Shown here: positions 46,592 to 59,485 of the stretch, piece by piece | How the letters are laid out: every line of letters begins with the position of its first letter | Position numbering within the stretch: the first letter of the stretch is position 1 | Assembly: GCA_028826165.1 (NCBI GenBank) | Contig: JAPDFW010000144.1 | Coordinates: forward strand, 1 to 64,000 | Direction: 5' to 3' | Length of the DNA: 64,000 nt | Source of the DNA: Anaeramoeba ignava | Lineage: Eukaryota > Metamonada > Anaeramoebidae | The notes under the pieces: model-generated | What the model was told of the DNA's origin: nothing | The model's input: the letters and a program-made list of their open reading frames with translations, nothing else | Databases searched by the model: none | Program-made: the position numbers and the translations under genes

Positions 46592-49500
46592 ATGAAAAAA
46601 ACAAACAAAAAAAATAATAATAACAATAATAACAATAATAATAATTATTATAACAATAACAATAACATAAAAATTCAACAAAATTCACAACTCTCACCAT
46701 CACAAATTATATCTCCAATTCCAAAGAACCAAATACAACATACAGAACTTTCAGAAAACACAATATTCAGTTATTTTTCAGGTTCCAAAATATATACAGT
46801 AAACCATCATTTGCACCCAATTGCGCAAATTTCTCTCAAGGACTCTTTCCCTATTAGACTTTCTTGGTCTCATTCCAAACATCTTGTAATTTTTTTTTTT
46901 ATATTTTCTTGATTTTTTATTTTTTATATATTTTTTATTTTTTATATATTTTTTTCTTTTTTATCTTAAAAAATTTCTTCTTCTTCCTGATAATTTTTCT
47001 CAAAAAAACCAAAAAACAAAAAAATGCAAATATACCAATATTTAATTATGTATTCTAGCTTGCTGTGGCAAGAACTTCTGACATCCAAATTTATCATTTG
47101 TTTTACCAAAATGGAGACTATCGTTTTTCGCTTTTTGCCACTTTGAAATACAAAGCAACCCAAATGTTCTGGTCTCCTCTTGACCGCTACTTTTCCATTT
47201 ATTCGGAGAATCTAGTCATTCTTAGAATCAACGAAGAAAACCAATTCGAAAAATATTTTCAAATTCCCATTTTTTCCCCAATTATTGACTCACAATTTTC
47301 TCCAGATGAAAGACTATTTTTTACAGTTTGCCAAAATGATCCATTTGTTAAAATTTGGTTCAATCAATCCAAATGTAACCGATTAATTTTTTTACAATTT
47401 AAAATGTGATAATTTTTTAACTCGACAAAATTTGAAAAAAAAATAATTTTTTTTTTAAAAATTAATTTAGCAAAAACAAAACTCAACTTTATTTATCTGA
47501 GACATCCAGCAAAAGTACTAAATGCTCAATGGAGGACAGGATACCCATTAATTTCTACAGTTCCAAGAAAGCAAAACTTACTTACATCATGTGCAGATGG
47601 ATTATTAAGAATTTGGACAGAAGCAAATTTTTATGAACCGTTTATGTTTCTTCATAGTTGTATTTTAGAAAGCGTTCCGAACACTTTAGTTTGTTGGCTG
47701 AACGCGAATATTTCTTCGCCAGCCAAAAAGGAGGATATTAAATTTTTCCCTATTCCTGAAAAGAATCCAAATTTTCAAATCAACGAAAATGAAAATTTTT
47801 CAAAAGAAAAAAATCCAATCCAAACAAATCCAAAATTAAGAATTGAATATCAAAAAAACAATTTCATTTCGAGTTTTCATCAACATGAATATTATTCGCC
47901 AGAAAATCACGAGGTTGAATATTTTATTGAAACTCCTTCAGAAAGAACTCGTGATTTAATTCTTGGAATTGATCCTGAAGGAACAATTATAATTTGGCTT
48001 ATTAAAGGATTATCAGAACAATCTAGAAAAATACCCAAAATCAAAGAATTTGCGAAATTCTATTATGCAATTAAACTGATCAATCCTCAATCTCAAATAA
48101 CCCATTTTTATGTTTCTCAAAAAAGCTTCAAATCATGGCCGTCTTTTCTTGCTGGCGACCATAAAACATTACTACCAAGTCACTTGAAAATTTTCACTCA
48201 AATCACTCATAATAATGTTTCATCTGATAATGATCCTTTAACTGAATTTACTTTTTGGGAATTGGAATTTGGCAAAGAAATCAAAAATAGATATAAAAGA
48301 TCCAATAATCCATCAAGAAACCATAAAAAGACAAATCCTATTTCTTTTCATAAGTTTCATCGGTTTCAAATATCATATTCACAAGATACAATTCATATTA
48401 AAGATCATATTCAAGAAAAAGAAAATCAAAATCAAAATATAAAAGAAAATCAAAATATAAAAGAAAATCAAAAAGAAAATATAAAAGAAAATCAAAATAT
48501 AAAAGAAAATCAAAAAGAAAATATAAAAGAAAATCAAAATCAAAATCAAAATATAAAAGAAAATCAAAATATAAAAGAAAATACTGACACAATTCATCAT
48601 ACTCTCCAAATTCTCAATTCTCCAATTACCTTACGCTCCAAAATAATCGGACATCCAAGTGAAATCATCAGAATAATTTCTCATAGTAATCTTCCAATAA
48701 TTGGATCTCTTGATATTAAAGGAAATTGTTTTATATGGGTTTATTCTGAATCAAGTTTCCAAACACATTCAAAATATCTTCGTATTCTAGGGTGTTTGAA
48801 CATGATTCCAAATGACAAAACTGTTTCTCCAAATAGTAAATTCAAGAATATTTTTTCTCTCCAGAAATTCCTCTTCTTTTTGCTCAAGATGCTAATGGAT
48901 TGCATTGCTTTTATGTTGACATTCATCTTGAAAACACAGCACATTCTCCTTTTAAATATTTGGGTGAGGTTTTAAATGCTCATGAATATAGTACAAAAAA
49001 TGATATTCTTAATGTTCAAATATTCATATCAACCCAAAAAAACCTTTTTTTGATTCTTTGCTTTGCTTCTTTTGATAGAAAGAATTTAGTTTTAAAGAAA
49101 ATCCCATTTTATCAAAAAAAAAACAAATTCAAAATTACTATTGATCCCAATTCAAACAATAAAATTGAAATTGGGATTGAATCCAATCAAGAAATTGCAA
49201 GTATTGCATCCACAGAGGATATTTGTCTGAGTTGTATTCCAGATTCATTGTTTAATCTCCTTGTAGCTGATTGCTCTGGAATTATCCATTTTTTCTCAAT
49301 AACATTAACAAATGAAGATGTAAATGAAAATTCATTCGGTTTTAATTGCAAAAAAATCCTCAAATTCCAAACTTTCCAAAAAAAAATCTCGAATATCAAA
49401 ACTCTAAATATTGATAAATTCGCAACTTTCAGTGCAAGTGATTCTTGCATTTGTATTTGGGCACTCAAGTCTTCATTTTCTGATTTCTATTTAGAACAAA

Positions 49501-52500
49501 AAATCAAAATCACAAAACCAATTCAACAAATGGATGCACAATTTGAATGGTTTGATCTCCACAATAACACAAATATCCTCACTGTTTGTGACGGTGCAAA
49601 AATTGTAATTTATGGCCCAAAACCTATTTTGCATCGCACAAACTTACAGAAATTAACTCCACAAAATGAAAAGGAAGAAAACCAAGAAACATCTCAACAA
49701 AAAAATAACTATTGGGAACCATTAGCAGAATTTGCTAATAAGGATTCTCAAAAAACCCCATTTCGCACATTTCAATGGAGCACAACAGGATTGCTTTTGG
49801 CAAGTTGCAAAGACACAATATATGTTGTTAACTCAATAAAGAAAACCAAAGAACAAATCAATGATGATTATTCTGATTCTGGAAAAGAAACTATTCTCGA
49901 ATTGATTCACCATCAAACAAAACTCTTGCCTTATTATCATTCTCAAAACCTCATCTCAGATCTTAAAGCAGGCAATTTCCAGCGACTTGATGCCTTGATT
50001 AAACATTTTTTTCAGTTTCTTCAACAGAAAATTGAAAATAACCAAAATATGATTCCTGATATTGAAGAAATGTTCAATTTCCATAAAAACAGCAACGAAA
50101 CAAAACAGAATTACGAAGACATATTCGAATTAAAAATCGAAAATGAAAATCAAAATGAAAATGAAAATCAAAATGAAAATCAAAATCAACCAGACAAAAA
50201 AGAAATTCTTGAGAAAATCAAATACTGGATTACTCAAGTCGATCTTTTCCCATCTCACGAATATCCAAAAGAGGAAGTTATCAAATTGATTTCTTTGATT
50301 GAACTTTTCTTCATGAAAGACAACCTCAAAGGAGCCTTGGATGATTTAGCCTTCCATTTCTTTTTGCAATTCAAATACAATCAAATTCTCAAAGAGAATG
50401 AACAACAATTCCAAATGAAAGAAGTTGAAGAACAAGATGATCAACAGGAAACCATTGGAAACATTGAATCGCAACAAGATTCAAGCATTGAGCACTACTA
50501 TTTCTCATCATCTGATATTGCTTGGGCTTTTCTTTCAGAATCCCAAGAGCAGCTAATAGAGAGTTGCTTGACATCTCCCGAGTTATTTCAATGGAAAAAT
50601 GTCAGAACACTTGGATGCGGTTATTGGATCAAATCACCCCAAAATCTCCAATCTCTTGCTGAGAAAATAGCCATTTCTGAATTCAAAAAAACTGGAGATC
50701 CTGAAGATTGCGCTTTATTTTATTTGGCAATGAGAAAGGTTTCTATTCTTTCAGGAATTTATAAAACAACCAAAGATTTCAAGCTTTCCAAATTCTTGCA
50801 AAACAACTTCCAAGAGGAAAGATGGAAAAGTGCAACCTTGAAGAATATTTACAAATTATTAGGATTTCGCAAATTTAAAATTGCTGCTAGTTTCTTTTTG
50901 TTAATAGGAAGAGTAGAAGATTCTATTAGTATTATTATCAAGAATATCCAAGATATTCAACTTGCTGTTTTTGTTGCAAGATTGTATTTAAGCGACCAAG
51001 ATGAAGCTTTCCAAAAATTAGTTTTTGAAAAATTTCTTCCTTTAGCAACAAATCAACAAGATGTATTTATTCAATTTATATTCAATTTCTGGGTCAAGAA
51101 ATATCAAGAATCTATTAATTGTTTACTTGGGATTTCTATCCAAAATACGCACAATTTGAAAGATATTGAGAAGGAAAATACAGATTTCAGATCAATCAAT
51201 CAACCTGGTGATTCTTCAATTATTCAATTCATCCAAATAATCAAACAAAATGAATTTATGAGAAATATTCAAATTCCAAAAGAGTTTTTTATAAATTATT
51301 ATAAGAATTTATTCCAATTACATGCAAAGCAAGGTTCTTCATTTCTTGCATTTGAGAGTTTGAAGCGTTTGGATGAATTATTAAATGGAGATTCTAAAAA
51401 AGATGATGAAAATACAGATTTTGAAAAAGATGATGAAAATACAGATTCTAAAAAAGATGATGAAAATACAGATGAAATTTTTGAAAATGATAATTCAAAT
51501 TTTGAAAATGATAATTCAAATTTTACAAATGATAATTCAAATTTTGAAAATGATAATTCAAATTTTACAAATGAAAATTCAGAAGATGAACTTGATGGTT
51601 TTGATTATGGTTATGGAGTTGGTTTTGGTGCTGTAAATAGATCTAATTTTATGTATGGAATTGATCTTGATAAAATTGAAGAAAATCAAATTGAAAATCA
51701 AATTGAAAATCAAAATAAAAATCAAAATAAAAATGAAAATGAAAATCAAAATGAAAATCAAATTGAAAATGAAAATGAAAATGAAAATGAAAATGAAATT
51801 CAAATTCAAAATCAAAATAGAAATCAAATTGAAAATCAAATTAAAAAAGGATTTCTTACAAAAGATTTATCAAGAGATGTTATAAAACACTTCCAAATTG
51901 AATTCTCCTTAGAATTGTTATCAGAATTTCTCCCACAAACAACACTAGAATTTTCATCCTTAGTTTTACCATTGCAATCAAACCCAAACAAAACACAAAA
52001 AAACTCTCATTTATTTGATGATAAGCCTTTCCAACAATTTTATCGGAATTTACACTTTATATCAAGTTATTTTAAAATACCAAAGAAAATATTAAAAAAT
52101 AGATTGATAAAATTTTGCCATTTAAGAAATGTTGATTATCCAGGTTATCTTTTCTCAAAGAAAAAAGAGAGAAAAGTTTATTATATCGAGATTCTTTCAG
52201 ATCAGATTTCGAACATAATTGAAGATAATGATATTGACCTTATCCACAAATTACCCAAAAAGAAAATTTTTGCATTTGCTCAATCGCTTTTGATTTTATA
52301 CAGATTGAGAAAATCAGCACAAAAAACAAAAGATCCAAGCCTGGAAAAAACTATTGCAAAAGCAACTTTTACATTGTATTTTGGGATATTCATTCTGGGG
52401 TTTATGGAAAGAAAATATGATATTATAAGAGATTTCTTGGCAAAAGAACCAAACGAAAAACATATGTTTCGGGAAGTGATTAAAAAATTGGAAGCGTTTA

Positions 52501-54680
52501 TCCAAGAATATATTCGCAACCATTTCCATCCGGATAATTTTGCTGGAATGGAAAGAGCCAAAACAGAAGATGATCTTTATGATTTGGAATTGAAGCAGAG
52601 ATTGGGGTTGATCGATAAACAGGAAATCAATAATGAGCAATTTGAATTGGAAAATATCAATACAAATATAAAATTGGAACAAAAAAAGCAACAAAAACAG
52701 GATGAGATGAGAGGAAAACAGAGCAAAGTTTTTTGTTCCTCATTAACCAATATCAGCAATGTTGCATTTCACTTATCCAAATTAACTGTTCTTCATTTTT
52801 TCAAGACACAATTAAAAATACAATTTGTGAAATGTTTTGGGACTGAAATGATTGAAACATCCCAAATGGAAAACCCGATTGAATCCGAGCAACAAATTTT
52901 AATATCAATGGAACATCTTAATTCGGAGGTGCGGAACCATCTTGTTCAATTTTATCAGCAAAATATAGACACAATCCATAGTTTTGCGTTGTTTATTGAA
53001 GAAATTCTCCACTTTAATTTCCAAGACGAAAAACACAATCGTTTGTGGAATTTTATGAGAACAAAATATAAGCATATCATTTTGGAAGTGATTCAAAATA
53101 GCATTTGCAGATCAAGATTCCATCATTTTGGAAGAGAAAGTTATAAGAGCCATCTCACAAAAAAACACTCATCAGAACCACCAATAGAGCAAACAGGACC
53201 ACGAGTTTTGGTCAACTCTATGGGACTATTCCGCTCATTTTGCATCAACAATCTCGACAAGAATCAATTCGCAATTGCAAGTACAAAAGGACTTCTTGAT
53301 ATTTCGATTGGAGACTCAGAAAATGAAAGATTTTTCCAACTTTATCACGAATATTTGGAACATGAATCCCTAACAAATCCTTCATCTTTCCATTTTTCTC
53401 AATGCGACTCTTCTCGAATCCCTAATTTGCATTCCCAATTAGATCTCAGGCCAAAACATCAATCTCAATATCAACACAAAAATAAAGAACAACAGAAACA
53501 AAACGATTTGGTTTCACCTACAAAAAAGAAAATTAAGAAAAAATTCCGCAACAAAAAGAACCAACCCAAAATTGCCCATAATTTGGAGAATTTTGAGAAT
53601 TTGGAACAAAAAACCGTTTTGGACGCACATTTTTTCAATGAAAAATTAAGTTGTTTGGATCGACCAATGCGTTACAAACTTTTGATTGATCTACCTAACT
53701 TGAAAATTCCCGAAAAACTAATTTCTGGACCTGTTTATAAATTTACAAAAAGTAGATTTTTAGTGGATGATCGAAGCCAATATTTGACGCAAAAGAAGCG
53801 CAAGATATACTCGTTGGTTTCAAGAGCAAAGCCGTGGAACTCTGCCAATTTCACGCTTGAGTCACACCATTCGAGTTGGGTTGAATCTCATCCAAAATCA
53901 CCCTTTTATATTTCATCAGGATTAAATGGAAGATTATTTTTTTTCGAATTCCAGAAAAAAATGCCACTTTATGAAATACAAAAACAGACGAACAAAAAAA
54001 TTCTCAAGGTGAATTTCACGCCTGATGGAAGACAATTTGGGGTTTCTGATGTTTCTGGGTTTGTGCGTTTGTGGAATTGCGACCACAAACAAAACGAACC
54101 GTTTCAACCTTTTTACAGTCTTGAATGTCATCTAAAAAGAGCGAATGATTTTTTGTTCATCAATTCAGGAAGTGTGATTGCAACTGTTGGCAAAACAGAT
54201 TCAAACACAGAAAACATCTCTTTATGGGATACACTTATGCCACCTATGAATAACCGAATTGCAAAATTTGACGTTTTAAATGATGGAAGTGCTTCATCAC
54301 TTGCGTTTTCCAAAAAATACAATCTTCTTATTTGCGGAGGAAAAAAAGGAAGTCTTCATGTTTTTGATCTTCGGAAATCACAGTTGCTTTTTTCTTCCAA
54401 ACGCAATCATAAAACAACTATCAAAACAATTGCGATTAATCATGATGAATCAGTTGTTTTTACTGGCGCAACTGATGGGTCAATAAACGCTTATGATTTG
54501 CCTTCTTTTAAACTTTTGGAGCAATTTAAAAGTGAGCATTCAAAAAGACTTCGTTTTAGAGATAAAGTTTCAACAAAAACAGTTGCTGCTTATGGTGTTA
54601 CTAGGATTATATCTTCTGGTGATGAAATTATTTCTTCTGGTGCTGATGGCAAAATTATTGCAAGACATTTCCAAAATTGA
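46592..54680 (+). CDS. DMXL/Rav1 (rabconnectin-3 alpha), V-ATPase assembly factor
   Basis: Three exons, 46592-46885, 47059-47374 and 47471-54680, encode about 2,600 residues. It is the core of the RAVE/rabconnectin-3 complex that reassembles V-ATPase on endolysosomes. N-terminal WD40 blades include LRHPAKVLNAQW and LLTSCADGLLRIWTE. The Rav1 C domain (about 50500-51000) has DIAWAFLSESQEQLIE, LGCGYWI, ALFYLAMRK and RKFKIAASFFLLIGR. The C-terminal propeller ends with GVSDVSGFVRLWNC, ISLWDTL, GGKKGSLHVFDLR, FTGATDGSINAY and SSGADGKI, in DMXL order. Linkers carry NQ, NE and DDENTD repeats, and the start has a poly-Asn tract. One base is missing in the T6 run 48851-48856; with T7 the frame continues and the total closes in phase. 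Confidence 0.93.
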
Positions 54681-54699
54681 TGATTATTTTTTCTTTTTT

Positions 54700-56478
54700 T
54701 CTTTTTGTTTTTTTTCTTTTTCAAAATTTAAAATGAATTTTATCAATTTAAATTTAATCCAAATCCATTTAAATCAAATCAAATCAAAGTCAATTTAAAA
54801 TGAATTTTATCAATTTAAATCTAATCAAAATCAAAGTCAATTTAAATCTAATCCAAATTAATTTTCTTTTTTTTTGATTAAAATTTAAAATGAATTTTAT
54901 CAATTTAAATCTAATCCAAATCCAAATCAATTTAAATCAAATCAAATCAAAGTCAATTTAAAATGAATTTTATCAATTTAAATTTAATCCAAATCAATTT
55001 AAATCAAATCTAAAATTTTTTTTTTGATTAAAATTTGAAATGAATTTTATCAATTTAATCCAAATCAAAGTCAATTTAAATCCAAATCCAAATTAATTTT
55101 TTTTTCTTTTTAAAATTTAAAATGAATTTTATCAATTTAAATTTAATCCAAATCCAAATCAATTTAAATCAAATCTAAATTAATTTTCTTTTTTGATTAA
55201 AATTTAAAATGAATTTTATCAATTTAAATCTAATCTAAATCCAAATCAATTTAAATCAAATCCAAATTAATTTTCTTTTTTTTTTCAAAATTTAAAATGA
55301 ATTTTATCAATTTAAATTTAATCCAAATCAATTTAAATCAAATCCAAATTAATTTTCTTTTTTGATTAAAATTTAAAATGAATTTTATCAATTTAAATTT
55401 AATCCAAATCTAAATCAATTTAAATCTAATCCAAATCAAAGTCAATTTAAATCTAATCCAAATTAATTTTCTTTTTTGATTAAAATTTAAAATGAATTTT
55501 ATCAATTTAAATTTAATCCAAATCCAAATCAATTTAAATCAAATTTTAAATCAAATCTAAATTAATTTTTTTTTGATTAAAATTTAAAATGAATTTTATC
55601 AATTTAAATTTAATCCAAATCTAAATCAATTTAAATCAAATCTAAATTAATTTTCTTTTTTGATTAAAATTTAAAATGAATTTTATCAATTTAAATCTAA
55701 TCTAAATCCAAATCAATTTAAATCAAATCAAAGTCAATTTAAATCAAATCCAAATTAATTTTCTTTTTTTTTTCAAAATTTAAAATGAATTTTATCAATT
55801 TAAATTTAATCCAAATCAATTTAAATCAAATCAAATCCAAATTAATTTTCTTTTTTGATTAAAATTTAAAATGAATTTTATCAATTTAAATCTAATCCAA
55901 ATCAAAATCAATTTAAATCAAATCTAAATTAATTTTCTTTTTTGATTAAAATTTAAAATGAATTTTATCAATTTAAATCAAATCCAAATCAAATCAATTT
56001 AAATCAAATCTAAATTAATTTTTTTTTTTGATTAAAATTTAAAATGAATTTTATCAATTTAATCCAAATCTAAATCCAAATCAATTTAAATCAAATCAAT
56101 TTTATCAATTTAAATCTAATCCAAATCAATTTAAATCAAATCTAAATTAATTTTTGATTAAAATTTAAAATGAATTTTATCAATTTAAATTTAATCCAAA
56201 TCTAAATCAATTTAAATCAAATCTAAATTAATTTTCTTTTTTGATTAAAATTTAAAATGAATTTTATCAATTTAAATCAAATCCAAATCAAAGTCAATTC
56301 AAATCAAATCTAAATTAATTTTCTTTTTTGATTAAAATTTAAAATGAATTTTATCAATTTAAATCTAATCCAAATCAAAGTCAATTTAAATCCAAATCAA
56401 AGTCAATTTAAATCAAATCTAAATTAATTTTTTTTTGATCATTTTTTTTTGATCATTTTTTTCTTTTCAAAATTTAAA
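54700..56478 (+). repeat. ~90-bp array containing copies of the CEP104 start-codon region
   Basis: About 19 irregular units (70-120 bases) run from just after the DMXL stop to the CEP104 start. Every unit contains aaaatttaaaatgaatttta followed by tcaattt, identical to the bases around the CEP104 initiation codon (56468-56494, including ATG and the next five codons). The remainder of each unit is built from aatccaaatc, aatcaatttaaatc and aattttctttttt. Each unit therefore carries an upstream ATG starting MNFIN. Confidence 0.88.
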
Positions 56479-58632
56479 ATGAATTTTATCAATTTTCAAA
56501 TTTTTTCAAAAGAAAATCAAGAAGATTTAAAAAATTATATTTTTCAAAATATTTCTAATTTTGGAACAAATTCAATTATGAATGGAAATGGATGGATTTC
56601 AAAACCTCAATCAAAATTTCCAAAAGAAATGATAATTTCATTTGGAAAAGAAATTTATTGTCAAAAGATTCAATTACTTTTTCATGAGAAATTAATTCCT
56701 AATTTATTAAAAATTTCTATTCAATCCAAAAATTCTCAATTTGAATTTCTTGGATTTGCAAAAACTCATGATAATCAAGAAAATAATTTTTTAGCAAGAG
56801 AATTAAGATCAATTTATATTGAAAAAAAATGTTTATCAATTTTAATTAGTTTTGAAGGATTTCATTCAAATATTTATAATTCAAAATCACAAGTAAAAAT
56901 TTAATTTATTAATCAAAAAAAAAATAATTAGGATAATTTTATTAATTTTTTTTAGATTGGAATTATAGTTATTAATGTTTATGGAAAAGAAATGGAAGAA
57001 TCATTTGAAGATTTAAATCAAAATCTAAATCAATTTAATCAAAATCCAAATCAAAATCTAAATCAATTTAATTCAAATTCAAATTCAAATCTTAATCAAT
57101 TTAATCAAAATTCAAATCTAAATCAATTTAAATCAAAAATTCAAATTCAAATCAAAATCAATTTAATCAAAAAATTCAATCAAAAATTCAAATTCAAATC
57201 TTAATCAATTTAATTCAAAATTCAAAAATCAAAATTTAATTCAAATTCAAATCTAAATCAATTTAATCAAAACTAAATCAAATCCTTTTAAATCAAAAAT
57301 GAAAATGAAAATGAAAAAAGAAAATAGAAAAGTAGAAAATAGAATTAAATCAAACAGACCAAAAATTGTAAACAAACTCCTTCAAGTTTTCCAAGAAAAA
57401 TGATATTCTTCAATTTATTTTCTAAAAATGGATAACAAGATCACAAGCTATCAAAGAAATCACACAAGAAATTTCAGAAGGAAATCAAAAATCATTAAAA
57501 TTCTAAATCAATTTGTTGAATTCAAAAAGTAAATCAAGTTTTTGAATCTTTAATTTTCTTTTCAAAATTTGTGGAAAATTATTTTCAATCAAAATCCAAA
57601 TCAAGAATCTAAATCAAATTAATTTGTGAAAAAATTCAAATCAAAATCTAAATCAATTTAATCAAAATTCAAATCTAAATCAATTTAATCAAAATCCAAA
57701 TCAAAATCAAAATCAATTTAAATTCAAATTCAAATCTAAATCAATTTAATCAAAATTCAAATCAAAATCAATTTCCTTTTAATGAAAATGAAAATGAAAA
57801 TGAAAATGAAGAAGTAGAAGAAGTAGAAGAAGTAGAATTAAATCAAACAGACCAAAAAATTGTAAACAAACTCCTTCAAGTTTTCCAAGAAAATGATATT
57901 CTTCCTTTATTTTCTAAAAAATGGATAACAAGATCACAAGCTATCAAAGAAATCACACAAGAAATTTCAGAAGGAAATCAAAAATTCCCATTAGAAATTC
58001 TTTCTCTTCTTTCTTCAAGATTGTTGAAAGAAAAAGTAAATCAAGTTTTTTTTGAATCTTTAATTTTCTTTTCAAAATTTGTGGAAAATTATTCTCAATC
58101 AAAATTTGTATTTTTTCAAGAATCAATCAAATTAATTTGTGAAAAACTTGGTGATTCAAATTCAAGAGTTAGTGTTTCATCAATTCAAACATTAATTTCT
58201 GTTTGTAATTTTATTGATAGAACAAATATTCTTAGAATTGCAATTGCTATTAATTTACCAGATCAAAAAACTCAAAGAAAACCTGGTTTATCACAAAAAC
58301 CTAAAACAAGATCAAGTTCAAAAAATGTTCAAAAAAATTCTTTTTTAGGAAAATTTTCTTGGAAACCAATTTTTGGACTTTTGAGGTTTATTCAAGAATT
58401 TATTATTAAATTTGGTATTGGAAAAGAATTTGAGTTGATAATGAAATGTGTTAGATTAGGATTATTAAATTCAAAAAGAGAAGTTAGGGAATTAGCTGTT
58501 TCTTTGTGTGGAATTATTTATAAATTAATTCCAATTACAAGTGAAAAACAAAAGGAAAAGAAATTATTTTCTTATTTAGGGAAAATTAATAATTTGCTTG
58601 TTAATCAAATCAAAGAAACATTTTCCAAATAG
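56479..58632 (+). CDS. CEP104: CEP104-like ciliary-tip/microtubule protein (jelly-roll plus TOG), interrupted linker
   Basis: Exon 1 is 56479-56892, exon 2 starts at 56956. CEP104 binds the tips of ciliary and centriolar microtubules. The N-terminal jelly-roll domain matches in order: NGNGWISKPQSKFPKEMIIS, CQKIQLLFHEKLIPNLLKIS, FEFLGFAKT, LARELRSIYIEKKCLSILIS, and, across the intron, SQIGIIVINVYG. A linker of NQNLNQF repeats follows. The C-terminal part (about 57780-58632) is a TOG/HEAT-type array (VFFESLIFFSKFVENY, LGDSNSRVSVSSIQTLIS, NSKREVRELAVSLCGIIYKL). Between them, 57130-57740 holds an out-of-frame degraded duplicate, although both flanks are in the same frame. The zinc-finger tail of animal CEP104 is absent. 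The start at 56479 fits the family N-terminus and the array in front. Confidence 0.8.
57290..57645 (+). pseudogene. Degraded duplicate of the CEP104 linker-TOG boundary inside the gene
   Basis: Collinear with 57776-58150. It shares long exact blocks (aattaaatcaaacagaccaa, aaactccttcaagttttcc, atcacaagctatcaaagaaa, tctttaattttcttttcaaa) but has single-base losses (gaaaaatgatat, aaaaatggataac) and a deleted segment. Repeat words such as tctaaatcaattt or aatccaaatcaagaatct replace original codons. No frame is preserved. Confidence 0.8.
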
Positions 58633-58639
58633 AATTTTT

Positions 58640-59395
58640 AAATTTCAAATCTAAATCAAATTTTAAATCAATTTTAAATCAAATTTAAATCAAATCTTAA
58701 ATCAAATTTTAAATCAAATTTTAAATCAAATTTTAAATCAAATTTTAAATCAATTTTAAATCAATTTTAAATCAAATTTTTAAATCAAATTTTAAATCAA
58801 ATTTTAAATCAAATTTTAATTAAATCAATTTTAAATTAAATTTAAATCAAATTTTAAATCAAATTTTAAATCAAATTTTAAAATCAAATCTTAAATCAAA
58901 TTTAAAATCAAATCTTAAATCAAATTTTAAATCAATTTTAAATCAAATTTTAAATCAAATTTTAAAATCAAATTTTAAATCAATTTTTAAATCAAATTTT
59001 AAATCAAATTTTAAATCAAATTTTAAATTAATTTTTAAATCAAATTTTAAAATCAAATTTTAAATCAAATCTTAAATCAATTTTAAATCAAATTTTAAAA
59101 TCAATTTTTAAATCAAATTTTAAATCAAATTTTAAATCAAATTTTTAAATCAAATTTAAATCAAATTTTAAATCAAATTTTAAATCAAATTTTAAATCAA
59201 ATTTTAAATCAAATTTTAAATCTTAAATCAATTTTAAATAAATTTTAAATCAAATTTCAAACAAATTTTAAATCAAATTTTTAAATCAAATTTAAATCAA
59301 TTTTAAATCAAATTTTTAAATCAAATTTAAATCAATTTTAAATCAAATTTTAAAATCAAATTTTAAATCAATTTTTAAAATCAAATTCAAATAAA
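58640..59395. repeat. CAAATTTTAAAT repeat field downstream of CEP104
   Basis: About 60 units of 11-13 bases (aaatcaaatttt with caatttt and cttaaat variants) between the convergent CEP104 and RNase T2 genes. It is followed by four copies of tgattaaattc at 59418-59462. No gene. Confidence 0.88.
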
Positions 59396-59485
59396 TTTTG
59401 TTGAATCTTTATTGATTCTGATTAAATTCTGATTAAATTCTGATTAAATTCTGATTAAATCTGCTTTGAAATCAAATAAAAGAAA

